This document shows positions 1 through 9,086 of a stretch of 64,000 nt of DNA, piece after piece (position 1 is the first letter of the stretch; the number at the start of each line of letters is the position of its first letter). Made by a program: the position numbers and the translations under genes. The notes beneath the pieces are model-generated. The model did no database searches. It was given only the letters and a program-made list of their open reading frames with translations, and had not been told where the DNA came from. Origin of the DNA: Serratia sp. UGAL515B_01 (GTDB lineage Bacteria > Pseudomonadota > Gammaproteobacteria > Enterobacterales > Enterobacteriaceae); the NCBI RefSeq assembly GCF_033095805.1, contig NZ_CP109901.1, positions 3,035,766 to 3,099,765 on the forward strand, written 5' to 3'.

Positions 1-534
1 GCAAACTGGAAACCATTGCCAACGCACAGCAAAAATCACCAGTAATAATAATCCCACCCAAAACGTTGGTAGCGAAGATAACAAATAGCTAATGCGGCAA
101 ATTAAACGATCCGGCCAGCGGTTCAGGTAACGCCCGGCGGTAAATCCCATCAGGATACCTGATATGCCCGACAGCAACCACGCACTGTTTAACAAGGCAA
201 AAGAGAGGGAGAAACGCTGACCAATCACTTCAGCGACGGGAGCGTTATACAACATCGAATAACCGAGGTCGCCCTTTAACACTTGCGAGAACCAGTGCCA
301 GAATCGTAGCCATAAGGGTTGATCTAATCCCCAACGAGCGGCAATCAATGCATACTGTTGCGGGGGAACATACAGCAAATCGTTACCGATGTAGGCACGA
401 ATGGGGTCAACCGGGGAAAAGCTGAGTAGCGTGAAAGTTCCTGCCGATACCAGAATTAGCAGGAGTGCTAGCCTGAATAATAAATACGACACTTGCCGTA
501 GTCCGTTAAACCGGGCCACGCTCAGTCTTGCCAT
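1..534 (-). CDS. yntB: Nickel/peptide-type ABC transporter permease, 3' part beyond window
   Basis: The first 178 residues are visible; the gene runs off the window start. It is an inner-membrane permease of the DppB/OppB type: a basic N-terminus, a first membrane helix around residues 19-40, then the family's periplasmic stretch with 'RWGLDQPLW' and 'GDLGYS', followed by further hydrophobic segments. It starts at an ATG 11 bases after the stop of the binding-protein gene, so the two are co-transcribed. Because that binding protein sits beside a urease operon, and Yersinia carries the nickel transporter yntABCDE next to urease, nickel uptake for urease is the likely role. A general di/oligopeptide transporter cannot be excluded from this fragment. 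Confidence 0.75.
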   Translation of the reverse strand, partial: MARLSVARFNGLRQVSYLLFRLALLLILVSAGTFTLLSFSPVDPIRAYIGNDLLYVPPQQYALIAARWGLDQPLWLRFWHWFSQVLKGDLGYSMLYNAPVAEVIGQRFSLSFALLNSAWLLSGISGILMGFTAGRYLNRWPDRLICRISYLLSSLPTFWVGLLLLVIFAVRWQWFPVC

Positions 535-545
535 GACCAACCGTA

Positions 546-2135
546 TTAGTGACACGTCCATTTCCAGTCTTGCAGATTGTTCAGTACCGACCAACTGCCA
601 TGAATTTCAGGCGCAGCGTTGCCTAAATCGACACAAGGATTGGCAAGATAAATATGTTGTAAATTAAGTAGCCAGGCCCAGGCCGCATCGCCCTGTACGC
701 CGACTCCCGTTTTACCGTCCCATTCCAGTTGCTGCCAGAAAGGAAGCGCTTGCTGCCATGTTGGAGCGTCTAATGCCTGTTGCAGGTGCTGATCAACAGT
801 TGGATTGCTGTAGTAGCCCGGATTGTAATACCCAACACCAGCGGCTTTGCTGCTGTAATGATGATAAAGTTCCATTGGATCCAAGCTACCCCATCCAAAC
901 AGTGTTGGATTGGCGTGCATATTTCGCTCGACAGTTTCCCAACTGCCGGATTTCAGATCCATAGCGATACCCAGGGGCTTCAACATCGCACGAACGGCCT
1001 GTGCCAAATCGCGACGTGTACTGTCACCACTGGCGTACCACAACGTTACCTGCGCTTTTTGACCATTCTTGAGACGGATCCCGTCGTCGCCGACTTTCCA
1101 GCCCGCATCATCCAGGATCTGTTTCGCTCGGACAATATCACCATCTTGAAATGATGCCTGGTGGTTATCCCAGGGCAAACCCTGCACCGCGGTGTAAGCT
1201 GGGGTGGCGTGGCCTTCCATCAGTTGGTCGGCGAGCAGTTGACGGTCAATGGCGTAGTTAATGGCACGGCGGATAGCAACATCAGCAGTAATATCGTTGC
1301 CGACTGGGTAACCGTTCGCGTCTTTTTTTCCGGCATGCGTTGTGGGGAAAACAATCCCTCGGTTTTCTACGCTCGGACGAACCCACAGTTTTAAACTCTG
1401 CTGCGGTGTTACAGATACAGAAGGCGCAATTTTGACTACCCCTAATTGACCACTTTGTGCTGCCGCATACGCACTGTCCTCATCTAAAAAGACGAATATC
1501 AGCTTGTCGAAATCGTTTTTGTGGCCTGAGTAATAAGGATTAGCTTCGACAATGAGTTGTTGCCCCGGCTGAAAATCGACAAGACGGTACGGGCCTGCGC
1601 CGACAGGATTCTGCGCGTAGGTTTTAGCATCATATTTTTTTTCAGAAACGATCCCTAACGACCCTAATACATTGACGAATGTGCTTTGTGGGGCCGATAA
1701 GGAAATTTCAACGTGACGATCGTCTAAAACTTTGGCTGAAGCAAAATTACCCATATCAATTTTACCGCCACCTTGCGCAGCCTGATTATAAGTGAAAGCA
1801 ATATCTCTGGCCGTAAGAGGGGAACCATCAGAGAATTTTAAATCGGGTTTTAGTGTTATTGCCCAGGTTTTTCCGTCAGCTTCATTAACTACATTTTCGG
1901 TCAGTAAATTATCCCAACTTAAATCGATTCGTTGTTTTAGCAGCGGACTGTGTAACAGCAAGTAGCTCCCGTGACTCCAGCCCAACAACGGATCAAAGCC
2001 TTCGGTTGGTTCATCACCAATCGCCAACATGAGCAAGCGCTGGGATGATGCCGAATTATCGGCATGGGAATAAAACGGCAATGTACTTACGATAAAAGCC
2101 AGAGCATAAGCGAGTGTTTTCAAATTTAGTGGCAT
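546..2135 (-). CDS. yntA: Periplasmic nickel(-chelate) binding protein of ABC transporter
   Basis: A 529-residue solute-binding protein of the extracellular family 5 (OppA/DppA/NikA). It has a clear signal peptide (about residues 1-25, hydrophobic core then 'YSHA'), the family motif 'LKPDLKFSDGSPLTARDI', the 'NPVGAGPYRL' segment and the usual C-terminal lobe. It would capture a ligand in the periplasm and deliver it to the permease encoded 11 bases downstream. Location next to urease points to YntA, which in Yersinia binds nickel as a histidine complex; that substrate is inferred from context. The gap to ureD (about 520 bases) carries an ERIC element, so it probably has its own promoter. Confidence 0.8.
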   Translation of the reverse strand: MPLNLKTLAYALAFIVSTLPFYSHADNSASSQRLLMLAIGDEPTEGFDPLLGWSHGSYLLLHSPLLKQRIDLSWDNLLTENVVNEADGKTWAITLKPDLKFSDGSPLTARDIAFTYNQAAQGGGKIDMGNFASAKVLDDRHVEISLSAPQSTFVNVLGSLGIVSEKKYDAKTYAQNPVGAGPYRLVDFQPGQQLIVEANPYYSGHKNDFDKLIFVFLDEDSAYAAAQSGQLGVVKIAPSVSVTPQQSLKLWVRPSVENRGIVFPTTHAGKKDANGYPVGNDITADVAIRRAINYAIDRQLLADQLMEGHATPAYTAVQGLPWDNHQASFQDGDIVRAKQILDDAGWKVGDDGIRLKNGQKAQVTLWYASGDSTRRDLAQAVRAMLKPLGIAMDLKSGSWETVERNMHANPTLFGWGSLDPMELYHHYSSKAAGVGYYNPGYYSNPTVDQHLQQALDAPTWQQALPFWQQLEWDGKTGVGVQGDAAWAWLLNLQHIYLANPCVDLGNAAPEIHGSWSVLNNLQDWKWTCH

Positions 2136-2658
2136 GTAATGTCCTTGCCCCCCGTTACTTGTATGACAAAAAAGAGAAAAATATAAAAAACACCTAATGA
2201 AACTGAAACAATGTATCCCTGGACGATGAGATCAAATATGGAGCTTCTATACCCGTCATACTTCAAGTTGCATGGGTGTTGGCTGCTATCGTTCACCCTG
2301 GTCACATAGTTTATCTATGCTCCCAGGGCTTCACTCAGTTGCCGCCTACATGCAACTCGAATTATTTAGGGTATATCTTTTTTCATACCTTAATTCTTCT
2401 GTTCAAAATCACGTAAAAACTCCTCGCTGATCATGTTTCTGATCTCCCTTTCGTTACCTGCGCGTATCCGCGCAAGATGACGTCGATAAATTTAATCGCG
2501 CTATTTTAATCAGTAAAATAATTCCACTTAGGTGATATATTTGATGAGACATGCATGCTAGCCATCCTTCCTGATAATTGTCTTGCGCCCTGCCCGTCAG
2601 GGTCGATGAAACAGTACATAACCACACGATCAAACTGATTATTAAAAATAAGTAACGG
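2136..2658. other. Intergenic region between ureD and yntA
   Basis: About 520 bases without a convincing gene. It holds an ERIC repeat at 2248-2375. An open frame on the minus strand runs from the end of ureD to 2454 but has no recognisable similarity and overlaps ureD in another frame, so it is treated as chance. The yntA promoter should lie in 2136-2247 but no clear -35/-10 pair stands out. Confidence 0.6.
2248..2375. repeat. ERIC element
   Basis: A 128-base imperfect palindrome starting 'tatacccgtcat' and ending 'attatttagggtata'. The centre 'ttcaccctggtcacatag' / 'ctatgctcccagggcttcac' matches the core inverted repeat of Enterobacterial Repetitive Intergenic Consensus sequences. It is flanked by TA as expected. 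A second copy lies at 56643-56770. As RNA it would fold into a long hairpin between ureD and yntA. Confidence 0.85.
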
Positions 2659-3609
2659 TCATATTTTCCAAAGAAATGGCGTGGGTAATGAATACCCTGT
2701 CGAGACTTTACGAACCTTTTCCCAGAATGCGCGGATAGCACTTTTTACACCAGTACTGTCACACGAAAGCGCTTTGAAAATAAGCCCTGACTCATTGGGT
2801 AAACGGCTGACGCCATAGCACAACTGCTCGCTATAAAATGACGGGGACAAGGCTATAATTTCATCCTGATTCGCTTTAGGGGTTAATACGATGGCGTTGC
2901 CGTAAACGTCAAATACCCCCATCACGCCCACCACATCCAGCGGCTTTTGCTTAGGAGTCAAAACTAGTTTTTCGGTGAACAGGATACTACCAATTTCATT
3001 TTTCACCGTGATGCGGGAAGAGTAGACATCAAAGCCAAAGCGTTCATCCTGATGATGATGTTTGCGCCCAGACATTAAAATTTCCGAATAAATGACGGTC
3101 GCTGTCCTGTCGCATTCAATCACAGTATCACTGATAAACCGTGAATCGCGATGCGGAATAACCGGATCTGGCATAAATTCAAGATAAGCCTGTTTTCCGG
3201 TGCGTATATGCTGTGTTTGCGCAGCGAAGTTATTATCCATTGAATGAATTTTAGTCGCGGATTGCGTAGTGACGTGGGCACATGCTCCAGCGTCAACGAT
3301 GATCTCTACGGTTAAACGATCCCCCTGCAAAATGCATCCGGAGGTGGAAATAATCGGCACACAGGGTAAAAATGGCATTTCCTCATCCCAGTAGAGCGCT
3401 TTTTGCACCAGTAACGGAACCTTTCTTTTCATTTCATGCAGGATACTTTTGGCTCCACTATGGGCAAATCTCAGTCGCAAATAACCATGTTTACCAACGG
3501 AGGCACTGGCCATTTGTGGTGGTTCTTGTTGATATTTCGACAACTCTGGCGCTAACGCACCCAGAGAGAGAGAATCGAGTGCCAGAGGCCCTTCATCATT
3601 GTTCTGCAT
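2659..3609 (-). CDS. ureD: Urease accessory protein UreD
   Basis: A 316-residue UreD/UreH-type scaffold protein; it binds apo-urease and recruits UreF and UreG for nickel insertion. Typical features are the N-terminal 'ASASVGKHGYLRLRF', the 'GCILQGDRLTVEIIVDAGA' segment, 'TTQSATKIHSMD' and 'RDSRFISDT'. It is the last gene of the operon and begins 8 bases after the ureG stop. Length is close to other UreD proteins. A later in-frame start near 'MASASVGKHG' is possible, but the first ATG fits the tight spacing. Confidence 0.93.
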   Translation of the reverse strand: MQNNDEGPLALDSLSLGALAPELSKYQQEPPQMASASVGKHGYLRLRFAHSGAKSILHEMKRKVPLLVQKALYWDEEMPFLPCVPIISTSGCILQGDRLTVEIIVDAGACAHVTTQSATKIHSMDNNFAAQTQHIRTGKQAYLEFMPDPVIPHRDSRFISDTVIECDRTATVIYSEILMSGRKHHHQDERFGFDVYSSRITVKNEIGSILFTEKLVLTPKQKPLDVVGVMGVFDVYGNAIVLTPKANQDEIIALSPSFYSEQLCYGVSRLPNESGLIFKALSCDSTGVKSAIRAFWEKVRKVSTGYSLPTPFLWKI

Positions 3610-3617
3610 CGTGACAC

Positions 3618-4241
3618 CTATTTAGAGTGCGTAAACAGGAAGTCTTTTTCGATCATGTCTACCAAGGTATCAACGCCTTCACCGGTTTTACAATTCGTTA
3701 AAATATAGGGACGGCCGCTACGCACAATTTTGGTATCGTGCTCCATGACCTCGAGGCTAGCGCCTACGTAAGGGGCTAAGTCAATTTTATTGATAACCAG
3801 AATATCGGCCTGTACTAAACCAGGCCCATTTTTACGTGGGATTTTTTCCCCTTCGGCCACATCAATAACATAGATATAAAAATCAGCCAGCGCCGGGCTA
3901 AAGGTTAACGTTAAATTATCGCCGCCGCTTTCAATCATAATCAGGTCACTGTCAGGGTATTTATCTTCCATTTCCTCAACCGCAGCAATATTCATGCTGG
4001 GATCTTCGCGCACGGCAGTATGCGGGCAGGCACCGGTTTCAACACCCAGAATTTTGTCCTCGTCGAGAATGCCTTTCAGTGTTCGTTTTACTTGTTTGGC
4101 ATCTTCGGTGGTCACAACATCATTGGTAATGATAAGCGGCTTATAACCCCGCTCGATTAATTTTGGCGTGATCACTTCAATAATGGCCGTTTTACCTGAA
4201 CCGACCGGGCCGCCTATCCCTAAGCGAGTTATTTTTTTCAT
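3618..4241 (-). CDS. ureG: Urease accessory GTPase UreG
   Basis: A SIMIBI-class GTPase that delivers nickel to urease and powers active-site assembly. Visible motifs: P-loop 'GGPVGSGKTA' at the N-terminus, the metal-binding 'CPH' in 'ETGACPHTAVREDPSMN', 'IESGGDNL', and the guanine-recognition 'NKID'. I place the start at the ATG ending at 4241 because a strong 'aaggacg' ribosome site precedes it; an upstream ATG (ending 4259), which overlaps the ureF stop by one base, would add six residues. 207 residues is normal for the family. It sits between ureF and ureD in the usual EFGD order. Confidence 0.93.
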   Translation of the reverse strand: MKKITRLGIGGPVGSGKTAIIEVITPKLIERGYKPLIITNDVVTTEDAKQVKRTLKGILDEDKILGVETGACPHTAVREDPSMNIAAVEEMEDKYPDSDLIMIESGGDNLTLTFSPALADFYIYVIDVAEGEKIPRKNGPGLVQADILVINKIDLAPYVGASLEVMEHDTKIVRSGRPYILTNCKTGEGVDTLVDMIEKDFLFTHSK

Positions 4242-4258
4242 TATTACGTCCTTTTTCA

Positions 4259-4969
4259 TCAATTCATAAATAAACGCACATGCGCATCAACGTGTACGGC
4301 AGCCAGAATATCGATGAGAGGCGTGTACGACGCCATCTCGCTGATATCTGCGTTGACGGCCTGTTGGCAAAATTCGGGAATGCTTTTGTTAACCTCAAAT
4401 AGAATTCGCTGGCTATCAAAATGCGTTATTCGCATTAACCGTTGGGCAGCACTTAAGATTGTCATGGCAACGCCATACTGATGCATGGCGACGGTTTCCT
4501 GGGCGTTAACACCTTGTAATCCCATAATTAATGCTTGGCTTACCGGAAAGGTGCCTGCCGTTTCACCGCCCTTGATTTTATCAACCCACCGCTCCAGCAG
4601 TTCAGACTCGAAGACTTTGATGGTCATCTCCACCAGTTTCTTGCCCATACGCTGAGTCATAACCCGCGACTCATCGTTGAGTTTGCGATTAATAATTTCA
4701 CGATCAACAACCAGAATTTGGTCAAAGTTGCCATCAAGTAATGCCCGATGAGCATGAGCCAAGCCGATGGCATCGCAATGTGCGGCCTGATTCAGCGAGG
4801 TTTCGACAAACGTTTTTAACGTCACAACATCGTGAACCAATCCCACCTGAATGGCTGATTCAACCCCACAGGAAAAGGAAAATGCCCCCACCGGTAGTAC
4901 AGAGTCACCGAATTGAAGCACCCTGGCTAAATGAAGAAGCCGATGTGGCTCATCAATGCTTATGCTCAT
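4259..4969 (-). CDS. ureF: Urease accessory protein UreF
   Basis: A 236-residue all-helical protein of the UreF family, which acts in the UreD-UreF-UreG complex as a checkpoint for GTP hydrolysis during nickel loading. Recognisable are '[22 protein letters not shown]' near the N-terminus, '[13 protein letters not shown]' and the C-terminal '[23 protein letters not shown]'. Its start codon overlaps the ureE stop in an ATGA arrangement, which indicates translational coupling and fixes the start. Confidence 0.92.
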   Translation of the reverse strand: MSISIDEPHRLLHLARVLQFGDSVLPVGAFSFSCGVESAIQVGLVHDVVTLKTFVETSLNQAAHCDAIGLAHAHRALLDGNFDQILVVDREIINRKLNDESRVMTQRMGKKLVEMTIKVFESELLERWVDKIKGGETAGTFPVSQALIMGLQGVNAQETVAMHQYGVAMTILSAAQRLMRITHFDSQRILFEVNKSIPEFCQQAVNADISEMASYTPLIDILAAVHVDAHVRLFMN

Positions 4970-5598
4970 GCATCTTTTCCAGGATGCACGTGGTCGTAAT
5001 GCTCATTAGGGAGAGCACGATCGTCATGTGAATGCTCGCGGACAACGCTGACATGCACATGGGAATCTTCCGCACCGCCAAATAGCAGACGCGACTCAGA
5101 AGGGGTAAGAAATGGTAGTACCGTTTCACCAGAAACAAAGCGATATTCAGACTCACTGTAACCATGTGTTTTCATCACTGAATTCATCATTTTCTTTTCG
5201 ACAGTTAAAGGCACATACACCTGAACGCCTTTAATCACTGACTTCCAGTGCTGGTTACCTAAGGCATGTCCAAGTTCAAACACGCGCTTAATAGAAGCTT
5301 CGAAACTGACTTTTTCCAGGCTTTCCAGATGGATAACCATTACCTCGCGCAGGTTGATACGAATGGTTAACAGATACTTTTTTTCATCATCACATAACAA
5401 AATATCCCCATCCGTTAATCGCACGTGGCGATCCAACGCAATACCAATATCAATCCCCTGTTCACTTTGCTTACGACAACGACTCTTTTGAGCCTCCCAC
5501 TGCTCAAGCGCTAGCACATCGTGCTGATATCCCTTAGTTTTCTCCAGCCAAGATGGATCATCCTTTGCGTTACCAATAATATTTTCAATCAGTATCAT
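4966..5598 (-). CDS. ureE: Urease accessory nickel chaperone UreE
   Basis: A 210-residue UreE that binds nickel and hands it to UreG/urease. The peptide-binding N-terminal domain and central metal-binding domain ('[12 protein letters not shown]') are present. The C-terminal tail is histidine-rich ('[16 protein letters not shown]', '[10 protein letters not shown]'), as in nickel-storing UreE proteins. The ureC stop is 39 bases upstream; the ureE stop overlaps the ureF start. Confidence 0.92.
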   Translation of the reverse strand: MILIENIIGNAKDDPSWLEKTKGYQHDVLALEQWEAQKSRCRKQSEQGIDIGIALDRHVRLTDGDILLCDDEKKYLLTIRINLREVMVIHLESLEKVSFEASIKRVFELGHALGNQHWKSVIKGVQVYVPLTVEKKMMNSVMKTHGYSESEYRFVSGETVLPFLTPSESRLLFGGAEDSHVHVSVVREHSHDDRALPNEHYDHVHPGKDA

Positions 5599-5637
5599 GT
5601 TGTAATCGCCTTACATCAGAATGCGTGGGTAGTACGC

Positions 5638-7356
5638 TTAGCCAAAAAAGTACTTCTGGTTCATTACCGCGGTAGTAATCGGTTCACAGGTTGCATGCAC
5701 CCCGTTAACTTTTACGGCGAATGTTTCTGGATTGACATCAATATGCGGAGTGGCCGAGTTGCGCACCAAATCATGCTTGGTAATTGAACGACAGTTTTTG
5801 ATAGCAATAACCTGACGTTCCAGTCCCGCTTTCTCTTTGACGCCATCATCCATAGCGGCCTGAGAAACGAACGTGGCACAGGTGTCTTGCAGAGTTTTAC
5901 CCATCGCACCAAACATCGGACGGTAAAAGACTGGCTGCGGGGTTGGTAACGACGCATTAGGATCACCCATCAGCGCCCAGTTGATCACTCCCCCTTTAAT
6001 CACAAGCTTTGGTTTCGCGCCGAAGAAACGCGGTTCCCACAGTATCAGGTCAGCCATTTTGCCTACTTCAACTGAACCAATAACATGGCTTACGCCTTGC
6101 GTAATTGCTGGATTAATGGTCACTTTGGCGACATAGCGCAATACCCTGAAGTTATCGTTACTGTCACTGTCTTCCGGCAATTTACCGCGTGTCTCCTTCA
6201 TAGCATGAGCCGCCTGTACGACACGCAACCAGTTCTCCCCAACACGCCCCATTGCCTGAGAGTCGCTTGAAAACATAGAGATAATCCCCATGTCATGAAG
6301 GACGTTTTCCGCAGCGATAGTTTCCGGACGTACGCGACTTTCCGCGAAGGAAACATCTGCCGCTACGTTCGGGTTCAGGTTGTGACAAACCATGATCATA
6401 TCGAATAGTTCAGCTTGCGTATTGATGCCAAAAGGAAGCGTCGGGTTGGTAGAACTTGGCAACACATTTAACTGGCTGGCGACTTTGATGATGTCCGGCG
6501 AGTGTCCACCGCCTGCACCTTCGGTGTGGAAGGTATGGATTGTACGGCCCTCGAAAGCTTCAATCGTGTTTTCTACATAACCCGCTTCGTTAAGGCTGTC
6601 GGTATGCACAGATACCTGAATATCCATTTCGTCCGCGATGCGCAATGAATGACGTATCGCGTTTGGCGTAGCACCCCAGTCTTCGTGCACCTTAAACCCC
6701 GCGACACCGGCAATAATTTGCTCCACCAAAGGGGCTCGGCCTGAAGAACTGCCTTTACCCAACAGCCCTACGTTGACAGGCAGTCCTTCAAAGGCACGCA
6801 ACATGTTGCGGATATTCCAGGTACCAGGTGTTACCGTGGTGCCGTTGGTACCATCTGTTGGACCAACGCCACCGCCAAAGAAGGTCGTAACACCGTTGGA
6901 CAACGCTGCATAAGCCTGCTGGGGAGAGATAAAGTGAATATGAGTGTCGATACCAGCAGCGGTCAGGATTAAGTGCTCGCCGGAAATGGCATCGGTACTA
7001 ACTCCGACAATCATATTTGGCATCACATTTTCCATTATTCCCGGGTTGCCACTTTTACCAATGCCCACAATCAAGCCGTCTTTAATGCCCACATCGGCCT
7101 TAATCACTCCTTGTTTGGCATCAACAATAGTGACGTTGGTAATAACCAAATCTAGAATGCCGTTTTCGCGCGTTAATGTGTTATCTGCGCCCATTCCATC
7201 ACGTAGCGATTTACCACCGCCGTATACGGATTCCTCGCCGTAACCGCGCAGATCTTTTTCTATTTCAATATATAGGTTAGTCTCGCCAAGGCGAATTTTA
7301 TCACCGACCGTTGGTCCAAACAGGCTGACATATTCTTTTCTTGAAATTGTTGGCAT
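5638..7356 (-). CDS. ureC: Urease alpha (catalytic) subunit
   Basis: A 572-residue catalytic subunit that hydrolyses urea to ammonia and carbamate in the cytoplasm. All active-site residues are in place: nickel ligands His139 and His141, the carbamylated Lys222 in 'GFKVHEDWG', His251, His277, and Asp365 in 'MFSSDSQAMG'; the mobile flap carries Cys324-His325 in 'CHNLNP'. The full length and intact motifs argue for an active enzyme. It follows ureB by about 30 bases and is followed by ureE. The flap variant 'CHNLN' rather than 'CHHLD' is what I recall from Yersinia ureases. Confidence 0.97.
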   Translation of the reverse strand: MPTISRKEYVSLFGPTVGDKIRLGETNLYIEIEKDLRGYGEESVYGGGKSLRDGMGADNTLTRENGILDLVITNVTIVDAKQGVIKADVGIKDGLIVGIGKSGNPGIMENVMPNMIVGVSTDAISGEHLILTAAGIDTHIHFISPQQAYAALSNGVTTFFGGGVGPTDGTNGTTVTPGTWNIRNMLRAFEGLPVNVGLLGKGSSSGRAPLVEQIIAGVAGFKVHEDWGATPNAIRHSLRIADEMDIQVSVHTDSLNEAGYVENTIEAFEGRTIHTFHTEGAGGGHSPDIIKVASQLNVLPSSTNPTLPFGINTQAELFDMIMVCHNLNPNVAADVSFAESRVRPETIAAENVLHDMGIISMFSSDSQAMGRVGENWLRVVQAAHAMKETRGKLPEDSDSNDNFRVLRYVAKVTINPAITQGVSHVIGSVEVGKMADLILWEPRFFGAKPKLVIKGGVINWALMGDPNASLPTPQPVFYRPMFGAMGKTLQDTCATFVSQAAMDDGVKEKAGLERQVIAIKNCRSITKHDLVRNSATPHIDVNPETFAVKVNGVHATCEPITTAVMNQKYFFG

Positions 7357-7386
7357 GCTTCCCCCAATTGCGTTTCATTCGGGATC

Positions 7387-7827
7387 TTAATGAGAGGATT
7401 TAAATCCACGTTTGATGGCATTTTCGAGAATGCCAACAGGCACATCATCTTGTTTGCCATAAGCATTCCCGACCCAGCCATCAACCAAATTATTAAATCC
7501 GTAGACCGTTTGTTTTCCGGTGAAAGGAATCAGCTCCACCGCAATCACATCGCCTGGTTCAAAGCGTATCGCGGTAGTTGCGGTGATATTAAGCCGCTTG
7601 CCAAACGATTTTTTGCGATCAAACTCCAGTTCTTTATTGGCTTCAAAAAAATGAAAATGAGACCCGACCTGAATTGGGCGATCGCCTGTATTTTTAACAC
7701 TCACTTTGGTGATGGGACGATCTTCGTTAAAGGTAATAGGCGTATCAGCCAAGACATAACCACCGAATGGCACTGCTATCTCATTGATTTCAGACAAGGT
7801 TTCCGTCATGTTGGATTTCTTTTTCAT
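7387..7827 (-). CDS. ureB: Urease beta subunit
   Basis: A 146-residue structural subunit of the urease heterotrimer. The core runs from 'VPFGGYVLADTPITFNEDRP' to 'ERGFKSS'-like end ('KRGFKSSH') with the diagnostic 'NTGDRPIQVGSHFHFFEAN' and 'RLNITATTAIRFEPGD'. I chose the ATG ending at 7827 because 'aagga' lies eight bases upstream; seven more in-frame residues are possible. The lysine-rich short N-terminal extension is in the place of the longer one found in Yersinia UreB. It is a separate gene rather than fused to ureA. Confidence 0.93.
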   Translation of the reverse strand: MKKKSNMTETLSEINEIAVPFGGYVLADTPITFNEDRPITKVSVKNTGDRPIQVGSHFHFFEANKELEFDRKKSFGKRLNITATTAIRFEPGDVIAVELIPFTGKQTVYGFNNLVDGWVGNAYGKQDDVPVGILENAIKRGFKSSH

Positions 7828-7861
7828 AAACAATCCTTCGTAGTTCAAAAGCGTCCTTTAC

Positions 7862-8164
7862 TCATTGAATCGGATCATGAACTGTAACCAGTCGGCTGCC
7901 ATCAGTAAAAATGGCCTCAACCTGCACATTAGGGATTAAATCACCAATGCCATCCATCACATCTTGTTTGGTGAGAACTGTACGCGCTTCTGCCATAACA
8001 TCTTCCAGGGTTTTTCCCTCGCGGGCCCCTTCCATTGCGGTGACGGTAATAATGGCGACAGCCTCTGGATAATTAAGTTTCAGTCCCTTATTTTTCCGCT
8101 TCAAGGCAACGTCAGCTAACGTGTAAACCATTAGCTTTTCGATTTCTCTGGGTGTGAGTTGCAT
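7862..8164 (-). CDS. ureA: Urease gamma subunit
   Basis: A 100-residue gamma subunit, first gene of the operon. It begins '[20 protein letters not shown]' and shows '[11 protein letters not shown]', '[17 protein letters not shown]' and the terminal '[12 protein letters not shown]', all standard. The gene is full length and is followed within about 35 bases by ureB. Upstream lies the remnant of an ammonium transporter, so the urease promoter probably sits in 8165-8345 or further upstream. Confidence 0.95.
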   Translation of the reverse strand: MQLTPREIEKLMVYTLADVALKRKNKGLKLNYPEAVAIITVTAMEGAREGKTLEDVMAEARTVLTKQDVMDGIGDLIPNVQVEAIFTDGSRLVTVHDPIQ

Positions 8165-8344
8165 AAGTTCTCCATTTCTAACTCTCTTTAACGTTGATTT
8201 CTGCCGGGCTACAAAGTCCAGTTATGCCCTTTAAAATATTAACCCCGAAGCTTATGTCATCTCAGGGTTATGGCAGTATCGCCGCCAGACTGTCCCTGCG
8301 AATAAAAGATATTTAGCGATATTAATTCCGCTCAGAATAAGTAT

Positions 8345-9086
8345 CCTTGCTGAAAAGTGTATAATCCCGCTCTGCCCGATATTTTCCTGTTCAACGTTGA
8401 CTGGCATAAAATGATTAATTAGCCACAAGATAGTGAGCGCAAAGATAAACGAACAGTCGTTGGTCAATATAACAGCGGTTAATTGTTTAACGATTTGCAT
8501 TCCATTATCCTCCAGCAAGCTATCAGGATCTTTAGTATTGCAGGCGGTAGAGGCAAAAAGCCCGACAGAATTGAGCCGTTTATCTCATCGACGTCATGAA
8601 CGCGAAACACATCCAATGCATCGTCAAGATGGCACCTTACAAGTAGCAACACGTAATAACAGACGATGCTGACGACAATATCAATTAAGCGCTACTGATT
8701 GAATGGATCCATAACCCACGGCAGGTGTTATGGTTTGCTAGGCCTGAAACTGCGCCTGTTAGAAAGCCAACCCGTTTAGGTTTACCTATAAGGGTAGTTT
8801 GCAGATAGCTGTTATTCAAAAAGGCATAATAGAACGGATCGCCGATAATACCGTTCATCGTTGGACCAAAACTAAGCGAGTAACCCACAACAAAGCAGAG
8901 GATTGCTGCCCATACCATAGAGAAAAAGCTTTGGGACGTTATTGTCACAATGCCTCTGCGGGATAACAGTTCTTCATAAAAAAATGCAAGACTGGGCGTT
9001 ATTAGCATAATAAGACAGACACAGAGCAGCATAAAAATCGTATTTGGAACATCTAATAATTGAATGGCTAAAAGTCCATGATCCAT
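8345..9086 (-). pseudogene. amt: Decayed ammonium transporter (Amt/MEP family)
   Basis: The first frame reads an Amt N-terminus ('LITPSLAFFYEELLSRR', 'VGYSLSFGPTMNGIIG') and jumps directly to the far C-terminal motif 'GFLTGAVSGLA', so roughly the middle half of the protein is deleted. A frameshift follows: the motif continues in another frame as 'PAVGYGSIQSVAL', then a further frame reads 'LDDALDVFRVHDVDEI', matching Amt 'DDALDVFxVHGVGGI'. A last fragment, 'QIVKQLTAVILT...LINHFMPVNVEQENIGQ', is the Amt C-terminus. At least two frameshifts plus a deletion make it non-functional. Its place directly ahead of ureA suggests it once handled the ammonia made by urease. Confidence 0.8.

Noticed and set aside
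2454..2741. 95-codon minus-strand frame between ureD and yntA
   Set aside because: It overlaps the end of ureD in another frame, has no recognisable similarity and runs through non-conserved intergenic sequence.
8252..8518. Independent small membrane protein gene upstream of ureA
   Set aside because: Its sequence matches the C-terminus of an ammonium transporter, so it is part of the amt pseudogene.
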